From the NCBI RefSeq assembly GCF_040115645.1, contig NC_089572.1:1116001-1180000 (forward strand): a DNA stretch of 64,000 bases. The letters are read 5' to 3'. This document shows, one piece after another, positions 33,881 to 47,500 of this stretch (position 1 is the first letter of the stretch; each line of letters opens with the position of its first letter). The notes below the pieces were generated by a model. It did no database searches. It was not told the DNA's origin and saw only the letters and a list, made by a program, of their open reading frames with translations. The position numbers were made by a program, and so were the translations under genes. The stretch comes from Euwallacea fornicatus. Taxonomy: Eukaryota > Arthropoda > Insecta > Coleoptera > Curculionidae.

Positions 33881-36800
33881 GAGGGCAGCCCTGTCGCGTA
33901 CCGATATCGGAAAAAAGCTTCACTCAAAATAGAATTTTTTCGAGATGAACGGTCGCACCGTACCTAACTGAAATAGATCGAAACACGTGATAAAATTGAC
34001 TCTTATGTAGCTGCCACGAATGCCCAATTTTTTAACGGTGATATCTTTATATCATAATATTATCAGGAAAGTATGTAAATGTTTGTTTTTAAACGGAAAT
34101 AAACCTCAAATATTTACTTAGCATCAAACTCTCATAAAATATCGACGCAGCCACATGCAGCTAAATGCACGTTTCCCAGTTTTGTTTGCTTTTGAGTTTA
34201 GATCGTTATAAAGTTTTATGTTTGCCATGCGTGCACCGCGTTTACTTTATTCCTTTTCTCGCAAGAACTTCCCAAAATAAACACGGACCGTAACCCGAAG
34301 CTTTTGTAGGGTCTTTATCCACATTAAAACGAACATAAAGTTCCACGGTTGCCACCACAACGCTGATGGTCAGAAACTGATATTAACCCAATTGGTACGT
34401 AATACACATAGAACGTTCATTTCCAGGCTGAAAGGCTAGCAGATTATGGACGGCTCTTCGGAGGGTCCCAACCAAATCTCGACGGAAGACAAAGAGATTT
34501 AGACCGAATCCAGGACCTTTTCCCTCACGACTATTTGGGGTTGCACGTAGCGGAACCAAACTCGACGTATACAATCGTAAGTATACCTAAACATTAATAG
34601 TAATTAAGCTGTCATAAATCCTTCACACCTACTTAATATACTCATTAGACAAACTTTCTCGGGTTGTTGACACACCGTCACCTGCGTCGTTTTGTTATGC
34701 AACATCACTTAGAAGGTGAAACGTCTGTCGAGATGCTGATGGTTCTCGATGCAGACACAAGTGTAATTTGTCAAACAGATAACCGTCCATTTATCGTTCT
34801 TAAAACTTTATAGACCTTTTTCTTTCAGTGGTTTTCCACTTTTATTGCATCTATCTGTGCATAGCTCGAGATTGGATGTTGCCCAACGGGCGCGTTTACC
34901 GTGGGATTAGGCAGAATCTATCACATAACTCTCGGTATTAGATGCATTTTAAAAAGATAAACTTTGAAGTGTGTGGGATACACATTAATAAACGATATTT
35001 TGTTGTTAATTTATTATTCGGAATTTCACTTATTTATTATTGTCTCGTGCTTCCTCTGCCGGTGCATATGCAAAAGGTTTTCAAAAATATATGTTTAAGA
35101 TGTCTGGCACTTTTTCAAAGATTGTGGTAAAATATCAGCATATTTCGTAAATTTCACGATTAACCGGCTAGATTTTGCCTGCCGAGAGAAACCATCTAAA
35201 AAGTTGAATCTTAGTGTCCATAGCGGACGACCGCATTCGGCAAAGATAGCAGCCGGAGCAATTGTTCGGAGTTCTGTCAACTCGGGTTGAGGGGTCGCGC
35301 AGCGAAAGTCCCGACAGTTGCATAACTGTTGACTCCGTCGAACGTGTCTGTTATTTATCGTTTCGACTAAAAATGTGCGGTCAGGTTCAACCAGCAATGT
35401 AAAGACATAGATTTAGACAAAAACTTTCATGCCTTCCAGAAATGTATAAAATCCTCTCTTTGTTCCTTCATTATACAAGTTCACCACAGTGTTGTGTATT
35501 TTTTTACACACCCTCGTATATTTTTCACAGGACCTATAGACTTTTTGACCATGCGTAATACACTCAAACTCGGTTACAGCGAGCAGCCGCCTTTCATCGA
35601 AGCAAATGTGAGGAATGTACAAAGTGTCTATTCGATTAAGTGCTCTTTTTGTTCGGCTTTAACGAACGATCGGGTTTGGCGAATCTTTTTCGAGGATGAA
35701 ATTGCAAGTCGATCACGACGCACAAATACCTATTTAAAAAACCATCCTGAGGAATTCATTAGATTAGTTTTAGTATATTGTTTTGTTGGGACGGTCTCGA
35801 CACCGGGGAATCCCCACGTGTTGAATCGTGGTGGATTTTAGATTTTCAACAGCAAGGGAAACTCGTAAATCGAGATGACGAAGAAGCCCTTCCGTTACCG
35901 ACGTGGATCAAGAAACATAATGATGTTCATCTAGAAGAGTACACCAAAATGGATAACGATTTGCTAATAACCGATTTTCGACAAATTACACATATGGCTT
36001 TATTGGAAGACATTCTCCCTTATTAAAAACCGAGCGAAAAATAAAATGACTACTTTACAGTACATGATAAATACTATCTTTGTATGTAATAGTGATATGA
36101 CGTACTACATCGGCATTACATGTATGGGTACAAATGAAACAAGAGTGTTGCTTTGCTTTTCTGTTCCTTTAATCTAGCGAATAAATCAGAACTATATACA
36201 TACAAATGAAAAAAAAATAATATTCGACACATAAAGATTTTAAGGCGGATATAATATGTATACGTATGTACATATCAACTAGAATCGAATAGAACGCATG
36301 CTCGGCTTTAGCGAGCAAAATCTCTGGTTCCCTCATGTTCTTTGTAACCGAGTTCCATTGTACTTTCATTTCTAATCCAACTTTGTCTTAAATTGCCTGA
36401 GAATTCCAATAACCAACATCGAAATGAAGAAACTCGAGTATTGGTCTCTAGTCAATCTGTGGTGATTTTTTCGCTCGCGGCAGAACTCTGATTTGATTGA
36501 AAGGACAACGAGTTTTAATAGGCATAATTGAGCCGTCAAACTCTTCAACCTGATTTTAAAATCAGTTCCCATCCCACAGCGCAATGAGTTATAGAGCATC
36601 GATGAGCGATCATTGGAGTCCTCCAATGAAATAGCAGAACACGCAACTGCCGGCCAATGACAAACACATTATGTCTTATTAGCATACATACATTACAATG
36701 AGATTATGAATAGGTACGTGCGGAATACAAATTGATGAAGTTTCTACAGGCCAACAAAGTGATTGTCCAGGTGCTGATCTTTTTCGCTTCTATATTTTGC

Positions 36801-37489
36801 CCGAATGAGTCTATGTCCAAATCGAATTTGAAATCTTATCAACGGAACACAAGACCGGCAAAGACCAAATTCCAGATGGTTCTCACGAAAGGCGCCAAAT
36901 TAGTTTTTTATGACTGCAACATTCATCCAGGTAGTCATCGGCCAGTTTGACGTCATTTATGAGGGACTTTCTGCTTTCCTGATCAAAGAACACGTCAGAG
37001 GCCCGATTATCAAATCTAGAAGCAAAAACTATGTTTCAGTCAGATGTGTCTGGATTACTTGGATCTCCCCGAAGACGGGTTTTGTGACTATTAACAATTG
37101 TTAGGTCGGTTGATCTCCAGTCGATCGCACAAGATGAAAAATTGCGTTACATGGTTTCAGGTTCCTATGAAGTACACAGTACTAACAACAGAGCCCCCTA
37201 TCGATCGCTTACTGACGTCACCAGGAGTATAACGGCAGAGAATAACGCGCTATCTTCTAGCAAGTTATACTCGTACCTACACTCACCCGCAAACGTCTTA
37301 GTACAGTACACTATTTCGCTAAAAGGTGTAAATATTTGCTCTGTATGAAATCAAAACTTTATTTTATTTATATAGATGTATTGTACGATCTACATATATC
37401 TGCATCAATAATAAGAATAAAACCCAACAAAAACTCGAACTTATTTCGAAAAAAATTTATTTAATTTTCTGCTAATAATTGATTCCACG
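33881..37489. other. No gene recognised
   Basis: Frames at 35494-35841, 35778-36026 and 36735-36950 are the longest; the last starts with a hydrophobic signal-like segment. None has a recognisable domain or conserved splice pattern. Confidence 0.5.
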
Positions 37490-39240
37490 AAAGTCTTGGT
37501 ACTGCTAATGTAGCCATTATAGTTTGCAAATATAATGAAAATTAATATAGCGTGGAGTCCCCTTTTTGTTTAAGGACTTCTAATGAACGATTTGGCATTA
37601 ACCAAACCAATTTTCCTGTTAAGTCTTTCGATATTTTCAACCATTCGCCTGAGATAACCCGTTTTCAATGCGTTTTATTGTGATTTCCAAACGTTTTTCT
37701 TTCCGAATTTGTTTTTTCAAATATGCCCATAAATTCTCTATAGGGTCGAGGTCTGCACTATGGGAAGGTGTTTCTAATAGATGAGAGCAATAATTAAAGA
37801 TTAGCCACTGACGTTCCGTATAGGCTGTACAGGCTTTACACTTAGGGTTATTACCCTGTTGGAAGTAAAAATTTCCTGTCAATTATGTCTGTCTGTCAAA
37901 AATTAATCTGCACTTAATTTGAAATTCTATTTAAAAATGTTTAGATATGCTGTTTGGTTCATGATTTAACGACCATAAAATTAACTACACCAGAAGCCGA
38001 CATGCGTTCCCAGACCATCAATCCGCCTCCTCCATCGGTTGCAATTATATTTTTCGAATTCAATGCATCTCCTATTTTTCTCCGGACATTTCTACGTCCA
38101 CCAAGTCCAAAAAGGTTGATTTTATTTCCATCCGACCAAATTGTTCTTTCCCAAAATTCTATCTTAACCGCCCTGTATTTTTCAGCAAATTTAAGGCGCT
38201 TTTTTCTGTCATTGCCCTTTAAATCGGGTGTCCGGACGGACGATGGACATGGGAGATTAACATGGGAAATCGATTTTTATGTTGTCGCATCTGCACGGAT
38301 CATCAAATTGAAAAACTTTTGGATGAAAAAGACCGGCCATCGCTCCATAATTTTTTCAATCTTCTAATTAGAACCGTTTTGACTGGAACCGCATTCAAAT
38401 TTAAAAAATGTGGACGTCCCGCGTAACCATTCCGGGCCGCGATTGGTCGGATTGAAAGTCAGAATTAAACAAGCACAATGTCGCCAACAACATAAACGTA
38501 AAAACCCTGTGTCAAATGAATTTTAACTTTTTTCCATTTAATCTTTTATTAAAATGCAACAAAGAAAAAGTGAAAACGAATAAATTAAGCAACTACCTAC
38601 ATATTTAAGTTCAACTGAACAAATAAGCGAACAAAAACCAAAAAACTCTAACGTTGTTTACAAAAACATTTACAGCAGTTTCTCGAAGAGACCACCGACC
38701 AATATGACCAATCGTGGCCTTGAACGGTTACGCGGGAGATTCAAATTTTTGAACTTTGGATCCGTTTTGAGGCAAAACGGTTTTAATTAGAAGATTGGAA
38801 AAAATGCGGAATGATTGCCGGTCTTGAGTATTCACACCTCCACGTGGAAGTTTTTCAATTGGACACTCCCAGCACGCGCAAAAAAATAAAAACCGATTTG
38901 TCATGTTAATTTCCGATGCCCAAGGTTCGCCTGGACGTGCAGTATAAGGATTCTTTCAGGTACTACATCCTGTATATCCTACTTTATGAAGTGATCGTCG
39001 AACTGTTTCTTCGTGAACAGTAGTTCCAAAGTGCTGCTGTAATTCTGGTGCCAATTTTGAGTCACTTTTCTTCGGATCTCGCTTAATCTCATCGAGAATG
39101 TATCTTGTTTCACGCTCCGTTAACTTTTTTGGGCGCCCCCTTTGCGATTTATTCTTAATTCTGCTTATGGTATTTGAAAAAATTACAATTTTTTGAATGG
39201 TAGAGCGACTTCTTTTGACAATTTTTCAAATTTTCGTGCA
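37490..39240 (-). pseudogene. Decayed Tc1-like transposase split by a foldback insertion
   Basis: Minus-strand pieces in order: N-terminal part 39240-38940 (RIKNKSQRG-type, KKVN, HEET-like block, YTARPGEPWASEI), then an insertion, then 38225-37540 with KINLFGLGG-type, GGGGLMVWE-type and FYFQQGNNPK (the second catalytic Asp replaced by Gly), SADLDPIENLWAYLKKQIRK (Glu kept), and the tail MPNRSLEVLKQKGDSTLY. Frameshifts are frequent. The termini are not resolved. Confidence 0.7.
38231..38937. mobile_element. Foldback element inserted in a Tc1-like copy
   Basis: Arms of about 210-240 bp: 38231-38455 and 38937-38690 are inverted copies sharing GAGATTAACATGGGAAATCG against GAAATTAACATGACAAATCG, CAATCTTCTAATTAGAACCG, and CCCGCGTAACC. 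Ends read GTGTCCGGACG and, reversed, ACGTCCAGGCG. Removing it restores continuity between the two transposase halves around it. No protein is recognised in the spacer. Confidence 0.7.
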
Positions 39241-40965
39241 ACACTTCTTCTTTATTAAAATTAATAATAATTTGTCGCTCGAGGTCGGGTCCCTGCCACG
39301 TCAAGGTCAGGTCAAGTCCAGGTGGCTCAGGTCTGTTCTGTTCATGTTTTGCCGTGACACCCCGGACTAGAAGTTATTGCATTTGTGTGTGTTAATATTG
39401 AGTGAAAATGACGAAACAACAAACGAGCATGTCGAGGAGGGATGGAATCCATACCGCAAGAGACGGATTTAGATTGCAAAAATACAAACTGAGTGTTGAA
39501 ATTTGTCAATAAACGCTGAACTGCAGGTGTGACACGACTGCGATCCCAGGACTAAAAACCTGTGACTATAGGTACCCTGTAACATTTTCCAGGAATTCAG
39601 GGACATGCGAGTACCCATGTCGCTTGCCCTGTAAAACCCCTTCCGGCAACCAGCCCAACATTATCAGCCCGATTTGACATAAATAAAGAAAGTGTCCGAT
39701 CTATAGCTGGTTAGAGCATCTGGCAAAAGGGAGCGGGCGATATATACGGCTCTTCCTAGGCTCGTTTGCATAAACTATGTGAAGACATTCCTCGAACGTT
39801 TGTCAGTAGTTTGCGATTAATAGGTGCGATTATCCGATTTATTTATTAGTGGCTTTTGCCGTCGAAACGTTAAGAGCCTCTTAAAGAACCGCTTAGAACT
39901 GTTTTGTAGATATTGTATTCAAAACTATGGCTCTGTTCCAGTACGGCGAAGTTAAACGGTAGTTCCATTACCGACGGATGCTTAGTCTAATCAAATACTT
40001 GGGCACACCCACTCGAGATCGTATTACTCCCTGTATCTGCTCAAACCCAGAACAATCAGACCATTATTCAATTATCTCGCTAGAGCTAATCGCACCTACT
40101 CCTACCAATGACGGGGGGATACATGAAACGATGAACGTGCATTTTATTTCAATTCAATGGGCGTTAGGCTTGGTACACATAATCGGAACGCTATTACGAT
40201 GTAACGTTAATGTTAATTCGGCAATTATTTAATAGATCTGGAATAAATTAATGGTTCGATTTGACAGTTGGGGCGCGGATGAGACCGGCGAGCATTCGAA
40301 CGTCGTGTACTGTCCAGGGCTCATTTACATTTGAATCGCCTTTTGGTTACGGTACTCATTATTGTTTCAACCTTATGGCAGTTGATGCCATTAAACCGCG
40401 TACGTTCAAGTGTTTAATATTAAATTTCGCAGTTTGTTTGAGGCTCGCTCCACTAAAGTACTACACCGTGTCCGGCGTTCATTAAGCAAAATCGTTCTTT
40501 ATTGCAGCAGGAAGTTGCATTCCGCGAGCTCCTGCAATAAAATCGGGCGAGCTTCACTGAGCATCGATCGTTAGACGCCGTTACCGTCCAGATCTGAATG
40601 GTAATTAACGCGTTTTGATTGTAAAGACTCTAATTTGCGCGAAACAGGTGTCTGCCGCATTTCACCAAAGGCCTTAATTATAGAGCGTTCTTAGACGGAA
40701 TGCTGTTTTACGATTTAATACAGGAATTCGACCGCGTGAAGCTTTCATTCTTGTTGGGCGCAATAATGGATTAATTTATGACTGGCCTTATGTAATCAAC
40801 GGTTTAAAATGGTCCACAATTTCTTCTATAGATTTCTAAGGAAGGAGCATCTTTCTCTAGAGGTATGCCCAGTGATCCAGTAATTTTCTCTTCGTATTAG
40901 CACTAGTGATACAACGAAAAGTTGTGGGACTCGCAAGACGGTAATTTTCAAACTTTCGTTTCCAG
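39241..40965. other. Upstream of the first RhoGAP exon seen; no exon identified
   Basis: The 5' exon(s) of the RhoGAP gene must lie here or further left. I saw no PH-domain N-terminal strand or good start codon with a donor in phase 0. Confidence 0.5.
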
Positions 40966-43900
40966 AAGCACAAATCCTTCCGCAAAAAGTCCCTGGGTGA
41001 CCTTACCTCTATGGACAGTAGCGTCCCCTGCAACAGGATGTTCCTGATGGAGGCGCCCTGCGCCATGTCTCCAGCACAGATTCCCATGACTGCTAAACCC
41101 AGACACTTATTTCTCTTTTCTGATCTTCTGCTGGTGGCCAAACCTAGGTCTGGAGGAAACTTCAAATTAAAAGTAAGTCTGCATATCCATTAATATCGTG
41201 TGCGACCCGTGAAGGATAGCGGACAGTAGTCCTAAAAGACTGCAAAGTCAAATCCTTCATCGAAATGCAACGAGGATTATTTTTATGAATTGAAAACTAC
41301 TATATGCAGAGTTAGCCACGCGACCCGTTCATTAACAAACTTTTTGACTTCCCACTATCATAACCCAATGGAACTTGATTTCAGGCTAGCATCGACTATT
41401 TTTTATCCAAGTAAAATACCCTCAAAGTGGCCATACTTCCGGTTATACCGGAAATAGCTACCAAGTTCGCTGTTTTAAGCGGAGCCCCTTTTTTAATATT
41501 TTTGGAATTCTCGTTAAATTTTAAGGACAGTTCGTGTAAAGTGCCTGGTGCCTAAAATGCACCGTTTCCCAGTTACACCGGAAAGTTTGACAATTTTGAC
41601 AACTGCAAGATCTCCCGGAAATTGATACTGTGTGGTAACCGCTGCGACTTTTGGAATCAGTGTTGTGGGGATTAAAGAGGATCTAATAAACTAAGTTTTG
41701 ACATATTTCAATTTGGCAGGAAATGCTCCATAACATCCCGAAACATTGTGATGTTGCGTGACTTCAAACTGCAATAACTTGCTTGTTCCAAATGGGATAT
41801 TCTGCCAAGCATTGGTCCAAGAAGCCCTAATAATATTTGATACAGATTAAATTCTACATTGGAAAATGCTTTATGGTAGAGTGTTCCATTTGATATAATC
41901 AAGCTATTGAGATTTGAAGTTATGTACCTTCGGAGGCATTTGTCGGGGTTTGTGGAAGACTTTGCGTCAAATTAAAATGTATTGAACAGTAGCTTATGAG
42001 ATCCTCTTTGACCCCAGAACACCAAAATTTGCGCAGGTTACCTCACAATACCGATGTGCCTGGAATCTTGCAGCTGTCGAGATTGTCAAATTTTCCTGCA
42101 TAACTCGAAAACGATATATTTTGGACATAACATACTTTACATAAACTGAACTTAGAAATTAACGAATAATACGAAAAAAATAAATAGTTATTTTTATTTA
42201 AAATAACGATATTGGCAGCTACTTCCGGTAAAATCGGAAGTGCCGCCATTTCGACAGCGTTTTACTTGGTTTCAAAATGGACGATTACAGCCTGACACCA
42301 AATTTCATTCAGTTAGGATAATAGCAAGTCAAAAATTTTCTAAGAAACGGGCAGCATGGTCAACCCTGCATAAAGGGTATCACATCAATTGAAAAAAAAA
42401 TTTTCAGGAAAGTATCAGAGTATCAGAAATGTGGATGGCTCGCTGCGCAGAATCCGAGACAGGCTTCCTCTTGGGTTGGCCATCTCCTGCGCGTACATAT
42501 TTGGTTACCTTTTGCACTCAGGCTGCTCGCGACTCCTGGTGGCGGGAAGTCACACAGGCACTGTCTGCACAGCTCCGAGTAGAACCTCCTATTACTAACA
42601 TCAAGGTACGATGCGTTTCGATTTACGCTCCCTCTTTTTGATCCTACCTACCCAGCAATTCTTCTGGCAACGTTACTGTTAGATCGAAAACTAACCGTTT
42701 AAACATTCTAGGTGATATACAGAGATCCCGTTAGCGGTACAGAGTGTTCAAAAACCCTGGGCGTGGGCCCTGAAACTTCTTCAACTGACGTGGCTCGGCT
42801 AGCTTTGGACGAATCCAGAACATGTGATACTTCATATAAGTTGTATGCTAGGGATAGAGATAACGGACCTTGCCCTTTGATTGGTACGTTCTAAAAACTA
42901 AAGTGCATTTTGTCAGGGACTCGGATTAATGGCTTTTTTTCTGATGTAGGGTGCGAACGTCCTCACGCGATACAGTTAGCAAGGCTGAGGCAATCTTTGT
43001 GTACAGAAGAGGGTTTCGACCTGACACACTGCAACAAAAGCCGGATACCTTGCGATGTAGTGTTTGAATTGAGGCCTACAGTCAGTAAACCAAGCCCTAG
43101 AAAGTAAGTAAAAGAGACCTTCAAAGATTCTGGTCTATGTACCTTTTTATTTTGCCAGAACACCACTGAAACTGTTCAGAAAGTCCAGCGCCGGACGGGT
43201 GTTTGGAGTTCAGCTCTCCCGATTGTGCCCCAACAATACGTTACCCCCAGTGATTATGTCGTGCTTAATAACGCTATTCCAGCAAGGCGCTCAGACTCAA
43301 GGCATTTTCAGACGCTGTGCGTCGGCACGCGCTCTTAGAGAGTTAAAGGAAAAAGTTGACGCACAAGGTAACAACAACCGTCAATAGCTCTTCGGGGTGC
43401 ATGAACTTGAAATGCCTTTATAGGTGCGGCGGTCTGCGAGGAAATCGCCAATACACCCCCGCTTCTGCTCGCAGCACTCCTAAAGGACTTCCTTCGAAGC
43501 CTGCCCGATCCACTTTTGGCCGGTAATGCCCAAGAATGGCTCAACGCAGCAACAACCGGCAGATTAGACCTTCTCAGAAGGCTCCTCAGCAATCTGCCCA
43601 GAGAAAACCATACTCTCCTTAGACACGTTATTTGCGTGCTGTACAATATCGCCAAAAAGTCCCGGTTTAACCTTATGTCTGCTGCCAATTTGGGAGTTTG
43701 CGTTGGACCCAGCATGTTATGGGAATCAGCGCAAAACGCTCCTTTGAGAACCTTGCCCACTCTAATCGAGATGCTCATCAACAACTGCCAGGCCTTGTTT
43801 GGTTCCCAAGTAATCACGTTACTAGGAGAGGTTGCCAACGATAGTGGGGCTGAGGAATCTGACAGCTTACATTGTAAGTAGTAGCGATTTCTATTTTCAG

Positions 43901-44507
43901 TGTGGGTGTAAGTTGTAAAATCCATTTTAGCCTTAGGTCTATCACTGGACTCAGCGGAATTAAGCAAAGATCAGAAGTCGCTTAGTCGCGATTCCGGGCT
44001 GACGCTCTCTGAAGACGATCGCGAGAGTCCGGGTCTGAATTATCATACGGTCACCTTTCACAGATCAGATTGGGCGAGGCAGGCAGCAAGGATGAGGTCA
44101 TTGGATAATACCTCGGCTTGGATTGAGGAAGATGAAGCGTTCTGTGCTTCAAACGAAAGGTACGTATCCACTACAATTTACAATACCGCGCGACTCTAAA
44201 TTTTCTTATAAATGCTGCTTTTGAATTTTTTTAATTAGTAATTTAGAGGCTCACAGTATAGCCACTACCGAATATTTGTGAAAGCGCCATAAAAATTCAT
44301 CATTGTGCGCAAGTTACTAGATACAAGGTAAACTATATTTTCAGTTTATGTTCTCCGCCAATACCACCCAGACGGCCGCCACCATTAAGGCACCTACCGC
44401 CAGTTCACATCCCGCCAATCTACAGACCGCCACCGCCGCCACCACCAATGTATGCCACTGCCAGGCTACTTCTTGTCACTGACGCAGAAAGCGAAAGCTA
44501 CGTCTGA
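40966..44507 (+). CDS. Rho GTPase-activating protein, ARHGAP20-like (PH-RA-RhoGAP), 3' part of gene
   Basis: Eight GT-AG exons join in frame: 40966-41172, 42408-42605, 42712-42883, 42950-43103, 43159-43367, 43424-43873, 43931-44159, 44345-44507 (593 codons plus TGA). Exons 1-2 encode a PH domain split by an intron (RHLFLFSDLLLVAKP, then VSEMWMA and WWREV). Exons 3-4 look like a Ras-associating domain. Exons 5-6 encode the RhoGAP domain, with the arginine-finger motif GIFRR, a stretch ending LRSLPDPLL, and the conserved MSAANLGVCVGPSML helix. By family, the product stimulates GTP hydrolysis on Rho-type GTPases at membranes; PH-RA-RhoGAP order fits ARHGAP20. The last exon is proline-rich (PPIPPRRPPP and a P7 run) and ends SESYV. 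The first exon opens after an acceptor in phase 0 with no start codon, so at least one 5' exon is missing; I could not place it. The first intron carries a foldback element. Splice sites are read by eye; the domain calls are confident, the ortholog name less so. Confidence 0.88.
41303..42372. mobile_element. Foldback element in intron of RhoGAP gene
   Basis: Nearly the whole element folds back: 41303-41695 pairs with 42372-41965. Matching blocks include TGCAGAGTTAGCC / TGCAGGGTTGACC, CTTTTTGACTT / TTTTTGACTT, CTTCCGGTTATACCGGAA / CTTCCGATTTTACCGGAAG, AAAGAGGATCT in both arms. The spacer is about 270 bp with no recognised coding. The right end is 35 bp upstream of the acceptor of the exon at 42408. 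Confidence 0.7.
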
Positions 44508-47500
44508 GTCTAATCAAAGATAAAAGAGAATAGAGGGTTTTCATATCAATAAGACGTTTCGTTTTTCTTGAAGGGGTGAGGTTGGTTTATTGAAGAACAC
44601 ATGCAACGTGGTTACCGAGATACTTACTCACCATTTATTTTGTTAGACCTGTCTATGACAAGCTATAAACGAATGAATGGTGAATAGGGTAGTTAATGTG
44701 ACAGATGTATTTGGTTATACCTGTCAGTTTATACTTATTTTATGCGCTGATAAACTGATGATCTTAAAAACTTCAGACAGCTGCATGTTGAGCTTCACCT
44801 TCTGTCCCGCAGAGTTTTAAAATTTAGAAGTAGCTTCTATGTCCAAACTTTCCATAAGTTAATGGGTTTTTTATAGGAAAAAATAATAAGTATGCGGTTC
44901 TCAAAATGATATTTTTACAACAATATTAAAAACTTTCTGAAATTCAGAGTTGTTATAGCCCTAGTACTTCTTGCCTAAAATTTAGGCGCATTATGTAGGT
45001 TGTAAAAGATTGATGGCCATATTTCAATTCTATTAAAGGTACCTAATTTTAACGAGTATTCGCTGGATGTGGTGCTATGTTATTTGCGACGTGGAGTAAA
45101 CTTCGAAATTTTTGTATTACCTGTAAGAAATGTTAAAAGTCTTTTTGATGTTCTGGTCTTCCAGTGATTCAGTAATCGTGGGTTGTTGGTAGCTATTGGT
45201 AGTTTTACACGTTCATCGAAGGTTGTTATTTTAGAACAGCGAGAATACTCTTAACGGTCCAGCTACTACCAAACTTTCATAATCGGAAATTCCATCAGAA
45301 CCTCCTTAACAATACAAGATCCAAGGCTAAGCACGGTTTCGAGTAGCAGCCTACCCCGCGCTGCTATGTGGCATTATTGTTAGGGCTGAAGCTTCAAAGT
45401 CCAATTCAGACTGATTTAAATAATTAAAAATGGCCCAAACTTAACTTAAGTATCCTTAAGGTAAATTATGTGAAGGTTGGTCTTAGACCGACCAGGCCAA
45501 AGGAGTTGGTCTTAGACCAACCATGCCAGAGGAGTTGGTCTAGATAGTTTGAGTTTGCAATTTTAAATGTTTTTGTGAAAGTGGGTACATTAAAGCGGAC
45601 GCACTTTCGCACCTGCAAAAAGTACTTTTACGGTCGCTCTATCCAAACATGGCTAAATAAATTTATTTTTTTAATTCATCTCTTCATTTATTATATATTA
45701 CAATAAAATGTTTCCGTTTTATTCTGTATTGCAATTTTTTTAACTTTTTTTTATCATTTTTTTTAATCAACTTTTTTCATATTCATTGAGTTACTTCTGC
45801 GTAAACGCTAAAAATTCCAAACTTAAACTATTTCTCGCAGAAAATAAATCTTCTGTTCAGTTGCTCTAAATAGTTACTCGCTTTGTGAAAGCATGTTTTG
45901 TCTTATGGTCTTTTTGCTGGTGGTAAAATTAAGTTAATATGTTTCTAAATTTTAGTAGGTACTTATTGTCATATATCTGTTTGTGCCAAATCTGTACCTG
46001 ACATGCAGACAGGGGGAAAATTCGAATATATTTCCTTCTATAGGGCAATATCGCTCATCAGTATTCATGGTGATTATTTTTGACATCAGCGTGGAATACT
46101 ATGCAATATTCCAAATTACATATTAATAAGATTTTTTTGAAAACGAAAATCTTTCCACGTTCCAAAATGTCCCTAAGACGGTTCCAGACTTCTCCCTTTC
46201 TGCTTTTCAGTTGTAGAAATAGAGTTGTTATTTTTAAGTATCATTATACTTACTAGATTTTCATGTAAATTTGTTCGATTGATGTGTATAGGTAAACATT
46301 TATTAGTTTAAGATGTATTGCGCAAAACGATAGCAATGTAGCCCCTAATGAAATCAGCCATGTCTATTTAGGTTATATTTTTTGTACGAATATTACAAAC
46401 GTATGTCTATTTTCTGTGTAAATGAACAAATATGTTGGAAATATATGAGAGATATAAAAATAAATATTGGATATTCTTAACGTTGATGTTGCTTTATTAA
46501 AAAAAAAAATCCTGTGGCCGCTATTTTACCAGCAACAATGGGGATCACGAAATATTTATGTAGAAGGTTCGCATAACAATATTTCGAAATCTCAAAAATA
46601 GCGGAGTTATAAGGCATTTAAGTCAATTAAAATATTTTTGTTTTAATATTTCATTTGCCGGTTCACCCATTGTTTTCACATTGATCACGGTTTCCCCAAA
46701 TTTTCCTCTATAAATGTTCCAGATTTTATATTCACCTCTTAATGTTATTATTTTTTAATAATTAACAATGAATAAAACGAAAAATTCCTTAAAAAAGGTG
46801 TACTTGTGATATTTCTCTACACTGAGCCCTTTGCGAGAAAACTGTCTTTAAAACTATCGTATAGTGCGTACAAATAAGTCGATTTAAGGCTACAACGATC
46901 GCGCTCTTCATGTACGCATTTGTGGCAAGATGTGAGTATGATGAAGTTTTTCGGTTCAGAAGAATGCTGTAATAGCGGATTTTCAGTATTACCTGTATTA
47001 ACCTAAGCGAAGTTATATTTTCTGAGACAAAACTCTCTAACGCGGACCGTCAGAAACGGACACCAACACAAGGGGTTGAAGCTCGAAGGCTAAATTCCAT
47101 CGAAAATAACCCGATCCTAAGTCTAATATTGATTCCTAACCAATAAAATATTTCACAACACTTCAGTACCCAAAGTTGAAAAAACAACTCCTTTATTTGA
47201 CCAAAATAGATCCTTAACTAACCCGCCCGAATAGCGATACATTTGTAACATCACATTCAGTTCACAAACAACAAGTCAGTCATTATTGATGGTGCAATAG
47301 GTATTTATGTAACCAGTTAATAAATTCATAACTTTATAGAACGAGTGGGACTTTCCCGGACGAGCGAAGCGGGATCCAACAATATCTTAAATTATCTCTT
47401 CTTTAAGCCTGCACTAGGGGAGTTACGACATCTCTTTATTCCCGAAACATGGAGTCCCTTTTTTGCGATTTTGCCAGTAATATAAAATGAAGGTTCCTAG

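Noticed and set aside
35494..36026. Two overlapping open frames of 115 and 82 codons
   Set aside because: Different frames, no recognisable family, no splice sites joining them.
36735..36950. ORF beginning with a signal-peptide-like segment (MKFLQANKVIVQVLIFFASI)
   Set aside because: Only about 70 codons, no domain, no cysteine pattern or supported downstream exon. Probably chance.
43335..43967. 210-codon minus-strand ORF
   Set aside because: Antisense shadow of the RhoGAP-domain exons.
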